A DNA stretch of 64,000 nucleotides from the NCBI RefSeq assembly GCF_900109855.1, contig NZ_FOBO01000014.1, forward strand, positions 1-64,000. Direction: 5' to 3'. Shown here piece by piece: positions 54,582 to 64,000 of this stretch (the stretch's first letter is position 1; every line of letters starts with the position of its first letter). Made by a program: the position numbers and the translations under genes. The notes under the pieces were generated by a model that worked only from the letters and a program-made list of their open reading frames with translations, was not told the origin of the DNA and searched no databases. The DNA comes from Roseovarius tolerans. GTDB lineage: Bacteria; Pseudomonadota; Alphaproteobacteria; Rhodobacterales; Rhodobacteraceae.

Positions 54582-55522
54582 GCGGTTGTCCCCTGATGGC
54601 GGGCGGCAGATACTTGTCGCCTCTTCAGTAACGCAGTGGCGGTGCCGACGGCAATGGCCTGAGGGTGTTTGCCAAGGCTTGGCTCACCGATCGGGCAGTC
54701 GATGCGCGCGATTTCGGCAGGCGCATGGCCAAGGGCCACCAGACGCTTGCGGAACCGCGCCCATTTGGTGGCCGATCCGATCAGCCCACAACCCGTGAAC
54801 CCATGCTGCAAAAGGGCATGACAAAGCGCCAGGTCAAGCGCGTGCGAATAGGTGACGATCAGATGACGCGCGTCGCGCGGGGCATGCGCGACAAGCGCGG
54901 GCAGGTTGGGCGCGGGCCAGACCGTGACGCCCTCCGGCACCACAGCAGGAAACCGCGCCGCGCCGGTATCGGCCCAGGTGACGCGAAAATCGGGCAGCGG
55001 GCCGAGTGTGGCGGCAAGCGCGCGCCCGACATGCCCCGCCCCCCAGATCCAGAGCGGGGCTGCGCGCGGGCGCACCGGCTCGACCATCCAGCCCTCGATC
55101 AGTTGCGGCGCGGGCAACTCGCCCCGGTCCCGCGCCCGCGCCAGCCTGCGCCGCACCGCGAGCGGGGTGTCATCGCCGCCCGTGACGGGGCGTGCAATCA
55201 CGTCGCGCCCCTCCAATGTGGCAAGCCGCGCAGCATCATAAACCTCGCTCACCACCTCCACCACACCGCCGCAGCATTGCCCCATATCAGGGCCCAGCGC
55301 ATGGCGGCTCAGGCAGGTGGGTACGACTTGCGCCCGCGCCGCACGCGCCAATTCATATTCCAGCGCCCCGCCGCCGACGGTGCCGGATTGGCCTGCGTCC
55401 CAGACCAGCATCGCCGCCCCCACCTCGCGCGGGGCAGAGCCATGAGTCGCTGCGATCACCACACGGGTTACCCGGCCATGCCGCAAGACCGCCGCGCGCA
55501 CGGCATCGAGATCAAAGCTCAT
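54578..55522 (-). CDS. xdhC: Xanthine dehydrogenase accessory protein XdhC
   Basis: XdhC binds the molybdenum cofactor, promotes its sulfuration and loads it on XdhB. The 314-residue protein has the N-terminal XdhC/CoxI segment THGSAPREVGAAMLV, the GQCCGGVVEVV motif and a C-terminal Rossmann-like region (WIWGAGHVGRALAA, then LIGSATKWARFRKRL). It overlaps xdhB by four bases (ATGA) and the ATPase gene by four, so it sits in the centre of the operon. Confidence 0.93.
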   Translation of the reverse strand: MSFDLDAVRAAVLRHGRVTRVVIAATHGSAPREVGAAMLVWDAGQSGTVGGGALEYELARAARAQVVPTCLSRHALGPDMGQCCGGVVEVVSEVYDAARLATLEGRDVIARPVTGGDDTPLAVRRRLARARDRGELPAPQLIEGWMVEPVRPRAAPLWIWGAGHVGRALAATLGPLPDFRVTWADTGAARFPAVVPEGVTVWPAPNLPALVAHAPRDARHLIVTYSHALDLALCHALLQHGFTGCGLIGSATKWARFRKRLVALGHAPAEIARIDCPIGEPSLGKHPQAIAVGTATALLKRRQVSAARHQGTTA

Positions 55523-57855
55523 GCGCGCATCCTCTCCACCGCTCGCAAGACCCGCTCCGGCGTCGCAGGCGCGTCGAGCGCCGGATAGCCCGTGCCACAG
55601 GACGCCACCGCATCCGACAGCGCCAGCAAGGCCGAGATGCCCAGCATCAAGGGCGGCTCGCCCACGGCCTTGGAGCGATAGATCGTCTCCTCGCGGTTCT
55701 GCCCGTCCCAGAGGGTCACATTGAACACCTCCGGCCGATCCGAAAAGGCCGGGATCTTGTAGGTCGACGGCGCATGCGTGCGCAGCCGCCCGGCCTTATC
55801 CCAGACCAGTTCCTCCACCGTCAGCCAGCCCGCGCCCTGCACATATCCGCCTTCGATCTGCCCGATATCGAGCGCGGGGTTCAGCGAGGTGCCGCAATCG
55901 TGCAGGATGTCCGCGCGCAGGATGCGGTTCTCGCCCGTCAGCGTGTCGAGCACCACCTCAGTCACCGCCGCGCCATAGGCGAAATAATAGAACGGTCGGC
56001 CCTGCCCCCTGATCCGGTCCCAGGCCAGCTTGGGCGTCTTGTAGAACCCAGTCGAGGACAGGCTGATGCGATGCTCGTAACACAGCTGCGCGGCCTGCGC
56101 GAAACTCAACTCATGTGCGCCAACACGCACCGTGCCGCCGTCGAATGTCACGGCCTCGGGCACCTCCTGATGATAGCGCGCAAGAAACTCCGCCATTCGC
56201 TCTCGTATAGTGTCACAAGCGACCTGCACCGCCATGCCGTTCAGGTCACTGCCCGAACTCGCCGCCGTGGCCGAGGTATTGGGCACCTTGCCGGTATCGG
56301 TGGCGGTGATCCTGACCGCCTCCAGCGGCAGGCCGAACCGCGCGGCCGCCACCTGCGCCACCTTCTGGAACAGACCCTGCCCCATCTCGGTGCCACCGTG
56401 ATTGAGCTGCACCGAGCCGTCCTGATAGACATGCACCAGTGCGCCTGCCTGATTGAGATGGCTGAGCGTGAAGGAAATCCCGAACTTCACCGGGCTGAGC
56501 GCGATCCCCTTCCGGAGCACCGGGTTACGCGCGTTCCACTCCGCCACCGCCGCGCGCCGGGCGTGATAGTCGGATGTCTCGGCCAGCGCGTCGGTCATCT
56601 CGTGCAGGATGAAATCCTCCACTTCCTGCCCATAGGGCGTGTGCTGTTTCTTCTGGCCGGAAATATCCTCGGGGGGGCGCGCAGCGCGGGGGGTAGACAG
56701 CCCCCCTCCATCCGCTGCCGTATAGTAATTCCGCCGCCGCACCGCGAGCGGATCAAGCCCCAGCTCATGCGCCACATGGTCCATCACCCGCTCGATCCCC
56801 AGCATCCCCTGCGGCCCGCCGAACCCGCGAAAGGCCGTGGCCGAGGCGGTATTGGTGCGCAACCGGTGGCTCTCGATCCGGGCAGCAGGCAGGTGATAGG
56901 CATTGTCGGCATGCAGCATGGCGCGGTCGGCCACCGGCAGCGACAGGTCCTGGCTCCAGCCGCAACGCGCGTACTGCACGAACTCCACCCCCGTGAGCCG
57001 CCCTTCGCCGTCAAATCCGGCGCGATAGGTGATGCGGAACTCGTGCCGCTTGCCAGTGATCACCATGTCGTCGTCGCGGTCATAGCGCATCTTGCAGGGC
57101 CGCCCTGTCGCCATCGCCGCGACGGCACAGGCCACGGCGAGCGCATTGGCCTGGCTTTCCTTGCCGCCGAACCCGCCGCCCATGCGCCGCGTCTCGACCC
57201 GCACGCCATGCATGGGCCGCCCGATGGCATCGGCCACCTTGTGCTGCACCTCCGATGGATGTTGGGTCGAGGCATGCACCACCATGTCGCCGCCTTCCTG
57301 CGGCAGGGCGAGGGCGGCCTGGCCTTCGAGATAAAAATGCTCCTGCCCGCCCATCTCGATGACCCCGTCGACCCGATGCGGCGCAGTGGCGATGGCGGCT
57401 GCGGCATCGCCACTTTGATAGACGCGCGGCCCCTCCTCAAAACGGCGGCCGGCGGCGAGGGCGTCGTCGATGCTGAGGATCGGCGTAGCCTCATCATAGG
57501 CAACCTCCGCCTGCCGCGCCGCGCGGCGCGCGGCAAGGTGGCTCTCGGCGATGACCAGAAACAGCGGCTGGCCGTGATACTGCACCGCGCCGGTGCAAAG
57601 CAGCGGCTCGTCATGCGCCGAGGGCGAGCAATCGGCACCGTGCGGCAGATCATCGGCCGTCAGCACCGCCACCACACCGGCGCTCTCACGCACGCGCGCC
57701 AGATCCATCCCAGTCACCCGCCCGCATGCAATCGCGCTCAGGCCAAAGGCCAGATGCAGCGTGCCGCGCGGGGTGGGGATATCGTCGACATAGCGCGCAG
57801 CGCCCGTCACATGCAGGCGAGCGGCGTCATGGGGCAGCGGTTTGGCGATGCTCAC
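55519..57855 (-). CDS. xdhB: Xanthine dehydrogenase molybdenum-binding subunit XdhB, with in-frame repeat insertion
   Basis: The Moco-containing large subunit that oxidises hypoxanthine and xanthine to urate. The GTG at 57855 overlaps the xdhA stop (GTGA), giving 778 residues. Moco-site motifs are intact: [43 protein letters not shown] and the catalytic Glu in [10 protein letters not shown]. An extra stretch at residues about 383–403 ([20 protein letters not shown] and GQKKQ) is encoded by the dispersed palindromic repeat. It lies between NYYT and [10 protein letters not shown], which are normally much closer. The insertion keeps the frame and is probably a surface loop. Confidence 0.92.
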   Translation of the reverse strand: MSIAKPLPHDAARLHVTGAARYVDDIPTPRGTLHLAFGLSAIACGRVTGMDLARVRESAGVVAVLTADDLPHGADCSPSAHDEPLLCTGAVQYHGQPLFLVIAESHLAARRAARQAEVAYDEATPILSIDDALAAGRRFEEGPRVYQSGDAAAAIATAPHRVDGVIEMGGQEHFYLEGQAALALPQEGGDMVVHASTQHPSEVQHKVADAIGRPMHGVRVETRRMGGGFGGKESQANALAVACAVAAMATGRPCKMRYDRDDDMVITGKRHEFRITYRAGFDGEGRLTGVEFVQYARCGWSQDLSLPVADRAMLHADNAYHLPAARIESHRLRTNTASATAFRGFGGPQGMLGIERVMDHVAHELGLDPLAVRRRNYYTAADGGGLSTPRAARPPEDISGQKKQHTPYGQEVEDFILHEMTDALAETSDYHARRAAVAEWNARNPVLRKGIALSPVKFGISFTLSHLNQAGALVHVYQDGSVQLNHGGTEMGQGLFQKVAQVAAARFGLPLEAVRITATDTGKVPNTSATAASSGSDLNGMAVQVACDTIRERMAEFLARYHQEVPEAVTFDGGTVRVGAHELSFAQAAQLCYEHRISLSSTGFYKTPKLAWDRIRGQGRPFYYFAYGAAVTEVVLDTLTGENRILRADILHDCGTSLNPALDIGQIEGGYVQGAGWLTVEELVWDKAGRLRTHAPSTYKIPAFSDRPEVFNVTLWDGQNREETIYRSKAVGEPPLMLGISALLALSDAVASCGTGYPALDAPATPERVLRAVERMRA
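56647..56709 (-). repeat. Dispersed palindromic repeat, copy C (inside xdhB, sense orientation)
   Basis: On the minus strand: hairpin GGGGGGCTGTCTACCCCCC, a second small inverted repeat GCGCTGCGCGC, then CCCCCCGAGGATATTTCCGG and a tail CCAGAAGAAA. The layout equals that of the xdhA copy, with a changed second hairpin. It encodes residues about 383–403 of XdhB. Confidence 0.75.
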
Positions 57856-59258
57856 GGCTGCACCTCCAGCACCGATATGGGTGCGCCTTGATCCTCGAAG
57901 AAATAGCGCCGCAACAGATTGCACGCGACGCTGAGGCGATACTCGGCAGAGGCGCGCATATCCGAAAGCGGTGCGAAATCCTCGGCCCAGGTCTCCTGCG
58001 CGGCGTCGATGGTCGCCTCGGTCCAGGGCTGACCCAATAGCGCTGCCTCGACATGGGCAGCGCGTTTTGGAATGCCCGCCATGCCGCCGAAACCGATGCG
58101 CGCGGCGCGCACATGGCCCTCCTCGACGGTGATGTTGAAACAGCCGAGAACCGCCGAGATGTCCTGATCGAACCGCTTGGAGACCTTGTAACAGCGCAGC
58201 CGGTCGAGCTGGCGCGGGACGCTGATCGCTTCGACGAATTCCCCCGGCGCGCGGTCCTGCTTGCCGTAGTCCAGAAAGAAATCCTCCAACGGCATCGCGC
58301 GGCGGGTATCGCCGTGACGCAGATGCAGTGTCGCGCGCAGCGCGATCAGCGCGGGCGCGTTGTCGCCGATGGGCGAGCCATTGGCGATATTGCCCCCCAG
58401 CGTCGCCGCCGCGCGCACCTGTTCCGATCCATAACGCCGCAGCATCGCCGCATAGGACGGGTGATGCGGTGCGATCACCTCCATCAGCAGGGCGATGGTC
58501 AGCCCGGCACCGAGGCGAATCTCGGTGTCACTGATCTCGACCGCCTGCAGATCGGCACAACCGTTCAGGAAAATCGGCCTCTCCAGATCGCGCAACTGCT
58601 TGGTCACCCAAAGCCCCACATCCGTCGCCCCGGCAATCAGCGTGGCCTGCGGATGAGCGGCAAAGAGCCGTGCCAGCTCATCCGTGGTTTTTGGGTGCCA
58701 CGCCCGAGGGGGGCTGTCTGCCCCCCGCCCTTCGGGCTCCCCCGAGAGTATTTCTGCCAAAAAGAAACCGGGATCGTCTCGCATCCAATCCGGCACCGGC
58801 GCATCCTCGGCGGCGCGGGCGGCGCGCAGGATGGGGGCGTAGCCGGTGCAGCGACAGAGATTGCCGGCGAGCGCGCGGTCGTGATCGGTCTCGCCATTGA
58901 GATGCGCGCAGGCCATGGAGGCGATGAACCCCGGCGTGCAAAAGCCGCATTGCGAGCCGTGGCACTCGATCATCGCCTGTTGCACCGGGTGCAGCGCGCC
59001 ATCCGGCCCGCTGATGCCTTCGACGGTGCGCACCGCCTTGCCGTGTAGCTGCGGCAGCAAGAGGATGCAGGCGTTGAGCGGGCGCGCGCCGGTCTCGTCG
59101 CTGACGATCACCGTGCAGGCGCCGCAATCGCCTTCGTTGCAGCCCTCTTTGCTGCCGGTGAGGCCGCGCACCTCGCGCAGCCAGTCGAGCAGGGTCGTGG
59201 TCGGGGGAAGGCCCCCCGCATCCACGGTCTCTCCGTTCAGAAGAAACGTGAGGGTCAT
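57852..59258 (-). CDS. xdhA: Xanthine dehydrogenase FeS/FAD subunit XdhA, with in-frame repeat insertion
   Basis: The small subunit carrying two [2Fe-2S] clusters and FAD. ATG 59258 starts [16 protein letters not shown]; the longer frame to 59459 lacks family similarity. Cluster ligands: Cys40, Cys45, Cys48 and Cys64 (plant-type cluster), then Cys104, Cys107, Cys135 and Cys137. The FAD-binding domain starts near residue 188, with [15 protein letters not shown] and [15 protein letters not shown]. Residues about 163–187 ([20 protein letters not shown] to PPRAW) come from the dispersed repeat in antisense orientation and extend the linker between the FeS and FAD domains. First gene of the operon to 49916. 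Confidence 0.93.
   Translation of the reverse strand: MTLTFLLNGETVDAGGLPPTTTLLDWLREVRGLTGSKEGCNEGDCGACTVIVSDETGARPLNACILLLPQLHGKAVRTVEGISGPDGALHPVQQAMIECHGSQCGFCTPGFIASMACAHLNGETDHDRALAGNLCRCTGYAPILRAARAAEDAPVPDWMRDDPGFFLAEILSGEPEGRGADSPPRAWHPKTTDELARLFAAHPQATLIAGATDVGLWVTKQLRDLERPIFLNGCADLQAVEISDTEIRLGAGLTIALLMEVIAPHHPSYAAMLRRYGSEQVRAAATLGGNIANGSPIGDNAPALIALRATLHLRHGDTRRAMPLEDFFLDYGKQDRAPGEFVEAISVPRQLDRLRCYKVSKRFDQDISAVLGCFNITVEEGHVRAARIGFGGMAGIPKRAAHVEAALLGQPWTEATIDAAQETWAEDFAPLSDMRASAEYRLSVACNLLRRYFFEDQGAPISVLEVQP
58702..58769 (+). repeat. Dispersed palindromic repeat, copy B (inside xdhA, antisense orientation)
   Basis: On the plus strand: hairpin GGGGGGCTGTCTGCCCCCC, second hairpin GCCCTTCGGGC, then TCCCCCGAGAGTATTTCTGC and CAAAAAGAAACC. 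It is the most complete copy in the window. It lies antisense to xdhA and encodes the XdhA linker residues about 163–187. Confidence 0.8.
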
Positions 59259-59420
59259 GTCCGGTGCCTGCCGCCTTACCGAATACCTGCCCGTGATGTG
59301 CCTGACCTTCGATGCGGCGTAGAAGGCGGCGGGCGTGTCCTGTCGGTCTTCGATGAAAACGGTCGAACCGGCGTTTGGCAAGTCTTTTGTTTCGCGCGCG
59401 CCCTCAGTAAGGTTGCCCTC

Positions 59421-62400
59421 ATGAGCGCCAATCCCCGATTCATTCACCTGCGTGTCCACACCGAATATTCCCTTCTCGAAGGGGCGGTGCGGCTCAAGAA
59501 ACTGCCCGGCCTGTGCGAGGCGGCGGGCATGCCCGCCGTGGCCGTTACCGACACCGGCAACATGTTCGCAGCCCTAGAGTTTTCCGTCTCTGCGCAGGCG
59601 GCGGGGGTGCAGCCGATCATGGGCTGTCAGGTCGACCTCGAATATGTCGCCACCAGCCCCGGAGAACGCATCAAGCCGCCCGCACCCGTGGTCCTGCTGG
59701 CCCAGAACGAGCGTGGCTACGAGAACCTGATGAAGCTCAATTCTTGCCTCTACCTGCGGGGCGACGGGCAATTGGCGCATGTCACGGTCGAGGAGCTGGA
59801 GCACCATGCCGAAGGCGTGATCTGCCTGACCGGCGGGCCCGACGGCCCAGTGGGGCGGCTCTTGCAGGGTGGGCAGCGCCCGGCAGCCGAGGCGTTGATG
59901 GGGCGGCTGGCAAAGGCGTTCGGCGACCGGCTTTATGTCGAATTGCAGCGCCATCCGGGCGAGAGCGGCGCGCCGGACCCCGAGCGGCTGACCGAGCGCG
60001 GCCTGATCGAGATGGCCTATGCGATGGACCTGCCGCTGGTGGCGACCAATGACGTCTATTTCGAGACCCCGGACATGTACGAGGCGCATGATGCGCTCCT
60101 CTGCGTGGCCGACGGGGCCTATGTCGATCAGAGCGAGCCGCGCCGCCGCCTGACGCCGCAGCATTATTTCAAGTCGCAGGAAGAGATGGCGACGCTCTTC
60201 GCCGACCTGCCCGAGGCGCTGGAAAACACCGTCGAGATCGCCAAGCGCTGCGCCTTCGGATGCTACCGGCGCGACCCGATCCTGCCGCGTTTCGCCGATG
60301 ACGAGATCGACGAATTGCGCCGCCAGGCACGCGGGGGGCTTGAGGCGCGGCTTGCCGTCATTCCCCATGCCGCCCCGGTCGAGGACTATGAAAAACGGCT
60401 CGATTTCGAGCTTGGCATTATCGAGGGCATGGGCTTTCCCGGCTATTTCCTGATCGTCGCCGATTTCATCAAATGGGCCAAGGAGCAGGATATTCCGGTT
60501 GGGCCTGGGCGCGGATCGGGCGCGGGTTCGCTGGTGGCCTATGCGCTCACCATCACCGATCTTGACCCACTGCGCTACTCGCTCCTCTTCGAGCGGTTCC
60601 TCAACCCCGAGCGGGTGTCGATGCCCGACTTCGATATCGACTTCTGCATGGATCGCCGCGAGGAGGTGATCCAGTATGTGCAAGGAAAATACGGTCGCGA
60701 CCGCGTGGGGCAGATCATCACCTTCGGGGCCCTGCTCTCCAAGGCCGCGGTGCGCGATATCGGGCGGGTGCTGCAAATGCCCTATGGGCAGGTGGATCGC
60801 CTGTCCAAGATGATCCCCGTCGAGGGCGTCAAACCGGTCAGCATCTCACAGGCGCTGACGCAGGAAGAGCGGCTGCGCGAGGCCGCGAAATCAGAAGAGG
60901 TGGTGGACCGACTGCTGAATTACGGCATGAAGGTCGAGGGGCTGTTGCGCAACGCCTCCACCCATGCTGCAGGGGTGGTGATCGGCGACCGGCCCTTGGA
61001 TGAGCTGGTGCCGCTCTATCAGGATCCGCGCTCCGACATGCCCGCCACGCAGTTCAACATGAAATGGGTGGAACAGGCGGGTCTGGTCAAGTTCGACTTT
61101 CTCGGTCTGAAAACCCTGACCGTGATCCAGAACGCGATCGAGCAGATCCACAACGAGGGGCGCGACCTGCATATCGCCGCCGATGGCAGCACCATCTACG
61201 AGCCCTTCCCGGGGGCCGAGAACGATATCGGGCAGATCCCGCTCGACGACGAAAAGACCTACGAGCTTTATGCCCGCGCCCGCACCGTCGCCGTGTTTCA
61301 GGTGGAAAGTTCCGGCATGATGGACGCGCTCAAGCGGATGAAACCCACCTGCATCGAGGATATCGTGGCACTCGTCGCGCTCTACCGTCCCGGCCCGATG
61401 GAGAACATCCCGAAATATTGCGAGGTCAAGAACGGGCTGAGCGCGCGCGATAGCCTGCACCCCTCGGTCGATCACATCCTCGACGAGACGCAGGGCATCA
61501 TCGTCTACCAGGAACAGGTGATGCAGATCGCGCAGGAAATGGCGGGCTATTCGCTTGGCGGGGCCGACCTCTTGCGCCGCGCCATGGGCAAGAAAATCCA
61601 GGCCGCGATGGATGCCGAACGGCCCAAGTTCATTGCGGGCGCCAAGGACAACGGCGTCGACGATGCCAAGGCGCTCGAAGTCTGGAACCTGCTTGATAAA
61701 TTCGCCAATTACGGCTTCAACAAGTCCCACGCCGCCGCCTACGCGGTGGTCAGCTATCAGACGGCGTGGCTCAAGGCCAATCACCCGGTCGAATTCATGG
61801 CCGGGGTCATGAACTGCGATATCCACCTCACCGACAAGCTGGCGGTCTATTTCCAGGAGGTGAAGAAGGGGCTGCGCCTCGACTGGCTACCACCATGCGT
61901 GAACCGGTCCGAGGCCACATTCATGGTGCGTCAGGGCGTGCTGCACTACGCGCTTGGCGCGCTCAAGAATGTCGGCGTCGAGGCGATGAAGCTGATCGTC
62001 GAGGGGCGCGGCGACAAACCCTTTGCCACGCTCTACGACATGTCGCGGCGGGTGGATTTGAAACGCATCGGCAAGCGGCCGCTGGAAATGCTGGCACGCG
62101 CAGGCGGCTTCGACGAGTTGGACCGCAACCGCCGCCGGGTGTTCGAGAGCATCGAGGCGCTGATGAACTATTCCGCCGCGATCCACGAGCAGAAGAATTC
62201 GACGCAGGTTTCGCTCTTCGGCGACGCCGGTGAGGATCTGCCCGAACCGCGCCTTGTCCCGGTCGAGGATTGGCTGCCCGCCGAACGCCTGACCGAGGAA
62301 TTCAAGGCCGTCGGCTTCTACCTCTCGGGCCATCCGCTCGACGATTACATGACCGTGCTCAAGCGGCAGGAGGTCAGGACGCTGGACGAGGTGACCGCCC

Positions 62401-62921
62401 GCGCCGAGCAGGGGCCGTTTCTGGCCAAGATGGCGGGCGTCGTCGCCGGGCGGCAGGAACGCAAGTCGGCGCGCGGCAACCGCTTTGCCTTTGCGCAACT
62501 CAGCGACACCACGGGCGGGTATGAGGTGACGATCTTTTCCGATGTGCTCGAGAAATCCCGCGATTTCCTGGAAACCGGCACGCAGGTCGTGATCAGCGCC
62601 GAGGCCACGATGGAGAGCGATCAACTCAAACTCCTCTGCCGCTCGGTGCAGCCCATCGACGGGATGGTCGCCGATGCCGGGGCGGTGGGCTTGCGGATTT
62701 TCGTCGATCAGCCTGGGGTGATCGGCTCGGTCGCGACGGTGCTGGAAGGGGCGGCAAAATCAGCCCGCGCCGGTGCCCCCGGACCGATCCATTTCCGCCT
62801 GATGGGCGAGGGGTTGCCCGGCGAGGTCGAGATCGACAGCGGCGTGGAATACCCCGTCACCCCCCAGATTAAGGGCGCGATCAAGAGCCTGAGCGGCGTG
62901 GTGATGGTCGAGGAAATCTGA
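59421..62921 (+). CDS. dnaE: DNA polymerase III alpha subunit
   Basis: The replicative polymerase catalytic subunit, 1166 residues. The ATG at 59421 begins at the PHP domain ([20 protein letters not shown]). The catalytic acidic residues appear in [19 protein letters not shown], and [15 protein letters not shown] and [20 protein letters not shown] are C-family polymerase motifs. A C-terminal OB-fold region follows ([20 protein letters not shown]). No epsilon or other polymerase gene is adjacent. It is divergent from xdhA with a 162-base spacer. Confidence 0.97.
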   Translation: MSANPRFIHLRVHTEYSLLEGAVRLKKLPGLCEAAGMPAVAVTDTGNMFAALEFSVSAQAAGVQPIMGCQVDLEYVATSPGERIKPPAPVVLLAQNERGYENLMKLNSCLYLRGDGQLAHVTVEELEHHAEGVICLTGGPDGPVGRLLQGGQRPAAEALMGRLAKAFGDRLYVELQRHPGESGAPDPERLTERGLIEMAYAMDLPLVATNDVYFETPDMYEAHDALLCVADGAYVDQSEPRRRLTPQHYFKSQEEMATLFADLPEALENTVEIAKRCAFGCYRRDPILPRFADDEIDELRRQARGGLEARLAVIPHAAPVEDYEKRLDFELGIIEGMGFPGYFLIVADFIKWAKEQDIPVGPGRGSGAGSLVAYALTITDLDPLRYSLLFERFLNPERVSMPDFDIDFCMDRREEVIQYVQGKYGRDRVGQIITFGALLSKAAVRDIGRVLQMPYGQVDRLSKMIPVEGVKPVSISQALTQEERLREAAKSEEVVDRLLNYGMKVEGLLRNASTHAAGVVIGDRPLDELVPLYQDPRSDMPATQFNMKWVEQAGLVKFDFLGLKTLTVIQNAIEQIHNEGRDLHIAADGSTIYEPFPGAENDIGQIPLDDEKTYELYARARTVAVFQVESSGMMDALKRMKPTCIEDIVALVALYRPGPMENIPKYCEVKNGLSARDSLHPSVDHILDETQGIIVYQEQVMQIAQEMAGYSLGGADLLRRAMGKKIQAAMDAERPKFIAGAKDNGVDDAKALEVWNLLDKFANYGFNKSHAAAYAVVSYQTAWLKANHPVEFMAGVMNCDIHLTDKLAVYFQEVKKGLRLDWLPPCVNRSEATFMVRQGVLHYALGALKNVGVEAMKLIVEGRGDKPFATLYDMSRRVDLKRIGKRPLEMLARAGGFDELDRNRRRVFESIEALMNYSAAIHEQKNSTQVSLFGDAGEDLPEPRLVPVEDWLPAERLTEEFKAVGFYLSGHPLDDYMTVLKRQEVRTLDEVTARAEQGPFLAKMAGVVAGRQERKSARGNRFAFAQLSDTTGGYEVTIFSDVLEKSRDFLETGTQVVISAEATMESDQLKLLCRSVQPIDGMVADAGAVGLRIFVDQPGVIGSVATVLEGAAKSARAGAPGPIHFRLMGEGLPGEVEIDSGVEYPVTPQIKGAIKSLSGVVMVEEI

Positions 62922-62932
62922 ACCCTGCCCAA

Positions 62933-62999
62933 CGTCATCCCGGGCTTGACCCGGGATCTCTGAGCCGCACGAGACCCCGGATCACGTCCGGGGTGACAC
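62933..62999. repeat. Extragenic palindromic repeat (alphaproteobacterial type)
   Basis: Two inverted repeats in tandem: ATCCCGGG-CTTGA-CCCGGGAT (62937–62957) and ACCCCGG-ATCACGT-CCGGGGT (62974–62994), bounded by GTCA and TGAC. Sequences of this GTCATCCCGGGCTTGACC type recur between genes in many alphaproteobacteria. It may also work as the dnaE terminator. Confidence 0.75.
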
Positions 63000-63017
63000 G
63001 GACCTTCACAGTCCCCG

Positions 63018-63212
63018 TCAATAATGCGGCGGGCGCTCGTCGCCGAGGAACACGCTGCCCTCATTGTCCTCGCGCCGCGCCGCCTCGCGCTCCAGCAGCA
63101 TCTGCACGCGCCCGCGCAGCCAATCGATCTCGCGGTCCTGCCGCGCGATGACATCCGACAGGTCATCGACGCTGCGCATCAGGTGGGCGAGTTTCTCTTC
63201 CAGATCGGTCAT
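63018..63212 (-). CDS. slyX: SlyX-family protein
   Basis: A 64-residue coiled-coil protein of the SlyX family, whose function is unknown. The sequence is one long charged helix ([20 protein letters not shown], then [20 protein letters not shown]) followed by the conserved C-terminal RPPHY. Length and the terminal motif match the family well. It is divergent from hisS with about 110 bases between their starts. Confidence 0.88.
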   Translation of the reverse strand: MTDLEEKLAHLMRSVDDLSDVIARQDREIDWLRGRVQMLLEREAARREDNEGSVFLGDERPPHY

Positions 63213-63322
63213 GGCATCGCCTTACGCGCACGTGCGCGCGCGGTCAATCATGCGGCTTGCCTTGCCCCCGCGCAGCCCTTCGGCTAGACCGCGCCACGAC
63301 AGCCGCCGCAAGGACGACACCC

Positions 63323-64000
63323 ATGGCCAAGCCCAAGAAACAGCCCCGCCCCAAGGCCGAAACGCCGAAAGGGTTCCGCGATTATTTCGGCGCGGACGTG
63401 ACCGAGCGCGCCGCGATGCTGAACGCCATCGCCGGGGTCTATCATCGCTATGGGTTCGACGCGCTGGAATCGAGTGCGGTGGAGACGGTCGAGGCGCTTG
63501 GCAAGTTTCTGCCCGACGTGGATCGCCCCAACGAGGGCGTCTTTGCCTGGCAGGACGAGGACGAGAAATGGCTGGCGCTGCGCTATGACCTGACGGCGCC
63601 GCTGGCCCGCGTCTATGCCCAGCACCGCAACGACCTGCCGACGCCGTATCGCCGCTACGCCATGGGGCCGGTCTGGCGCAACGAGAAGCCGGGGCCGGGG
63701 CGGTTTCGGCAGTTCTATCAATGCGATGCGGATACGGTGGGCACGAACAGCATGGCGGCGGATGCCGAGATCTGCGCCATGCTGGCCGATGCGCTGGAAG
63801 AGGTAGGCATCCCTCGTGGTGACTACGTGGTGCGAGTGAATAACCGCAAGGTTCTGAACGGTATTTTAGAAGGCTTGATGGTCGATAACGAGAAAACGCG
63901 TGCGTTGCCACGAAGCTTCCGTGAGTCGCTTGATACTAAATTGAGCGACTGGGAGTTTGTCGATCCAGAAGCAGTACTTCGAACAATTGACAAATTCGAC
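63323..64000 (+). CDS. hisS: Histidyl-tRNA synthetase, partial (cut by window end), with a composition break
   Basis: Class II synthetase charging tRNA-His; about 226 residues are visible. The ATG at 63323 gives [20 protein letters not shown]. Motif 1 region ([19 protein letters not shown]), motif 2 ([16 protein letters not shown] with [20 protein letters not shown]) and the following [11 protein letters not shown] are canonical. From about 63800 the base composition drops: 66% GC over 63661–63780 against 46% over 63841–64000. Codon choice changes too (TTA, ATT, CGA, ACA), while the frame and HisRS-like sequence [16 protein letters not shown] continue. This could be allelic recombination or an assembly junction. 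Confidence 0.9.
   Translation, partial: MAKPKKQPRPKAETPKGFRDYFGADVTERAAMLNAIAGVYHRYGFDALESSAVETVEALGKFLPDVDRPNEGVFAWQDEDEKWLALRYDLTAPLARVYAQHRNDLPTPYRRYAMGPVWRNEKPGPGRFRQFYQCDADTVGTNSMAADAEICAMLADALEEVGIPRGDYVVRVNNRKVLNGILEGLMVDNEKTRALPRSFRESLDTKLSDWEFVDPEAVLRTIDKFD

Noticed and set aside
55192..57891. 899-residue plus-strand frame opposite xdhB
   Set aside because: Antisense of a full XdhB with Moco motifs; composition typical of shadow frames.
1..64000. CRISPR arrays
   Set aside because: No regularly spaced direct repeats with unique spacers were seen in the window.

Overview
The window looks like a chromosome segment from a Rhodobacteraceae/Roseobacter-type alphaproteobacterium. The GC-rich coding style, the infA–maf–RNase E/G–yacG block, Psd/PssA/PmtA phospholipid genes, a dimethylglycine-dehydrogenase-type enzyme, a GlxA/GbdR-like regulator beside a trimethylamine-dehydrogenase-like flavoenzyme, and many ABC uptake operons all fit that group. 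This is inferred from gene content, because no 16S rRNA is present.

Bases 1–12188 are a lower-GC accessory island that ends exactly at the 3' end of a tRNA-Phe(GAA) gene. It holds the start of an IS3-type transposase; a three-gene envelope operon (secreted SNase-like nuclease, coiled-coil membrane protein, membrane-anchored ClpP-fold protease); a small lipoprotein; a Tat-exported family-3 glycosidase; a secreted ClpP-fold protein carrying two PAN/Apple domains; and a Hachiman-type anti-phage locus (hamA, hamB) followed by a coupled DUF3223 gene. A small protein with a PD-(D/E)XK-like signature lies between Hachiman and the tRNA. hamB carries a TAG stop, and probably also an early TAA stop, in an otherwise continuous reading frame, so the system looks recently inactivated or split. 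No integrase is visible and the far end of the island is outside the window.

Bases 12189–63800 are core-type chromosome. In order: tRNA-Phe, yacG, RNase E/G, maf, infA and a nitrilase-family amidase; two membrane proteins, one an apparently inactive M48-like protein; a Liv-type ABC uptake operon with an embedded lipoprotein; a rhomboid-fold protein lacking its catalytic residues; trpS; a GlxA-type regulator with an N-methyl-amine flavoenzyme; a GntR-controlled spermidine/putrescine-type ABC operon ending in an Asp/Glu/hydantoin racemase-family gene; a TetR-controlled RND efflux pump; panBC; a dimethylglycine/sarcosine-dehydrogenase-type enzyme; GH25 lysozyme and small enzymes; psd-pssA-pmtA for phosphatidylserine, phosphatidylethanolamine and phosphatidylcholine synthesis; a tightly overlapped xdhABC plus BMP-type nucleoside transporter operon that couples purine uptake to oxidation; dnaE; slyX; and hisS, cut by the window end.

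A GC-rich palindromic repeat occurs between genes at 31519–31570, as a partial copy at 53028–53057, and in-frame inside both xdhB and xdhA, where it adds about 21–25 residues to each protein. The last 160 bases, inside hisS, fall to 46% GC from 66% just upstream while the frame stays open, which points to a recombination or assembly junction.
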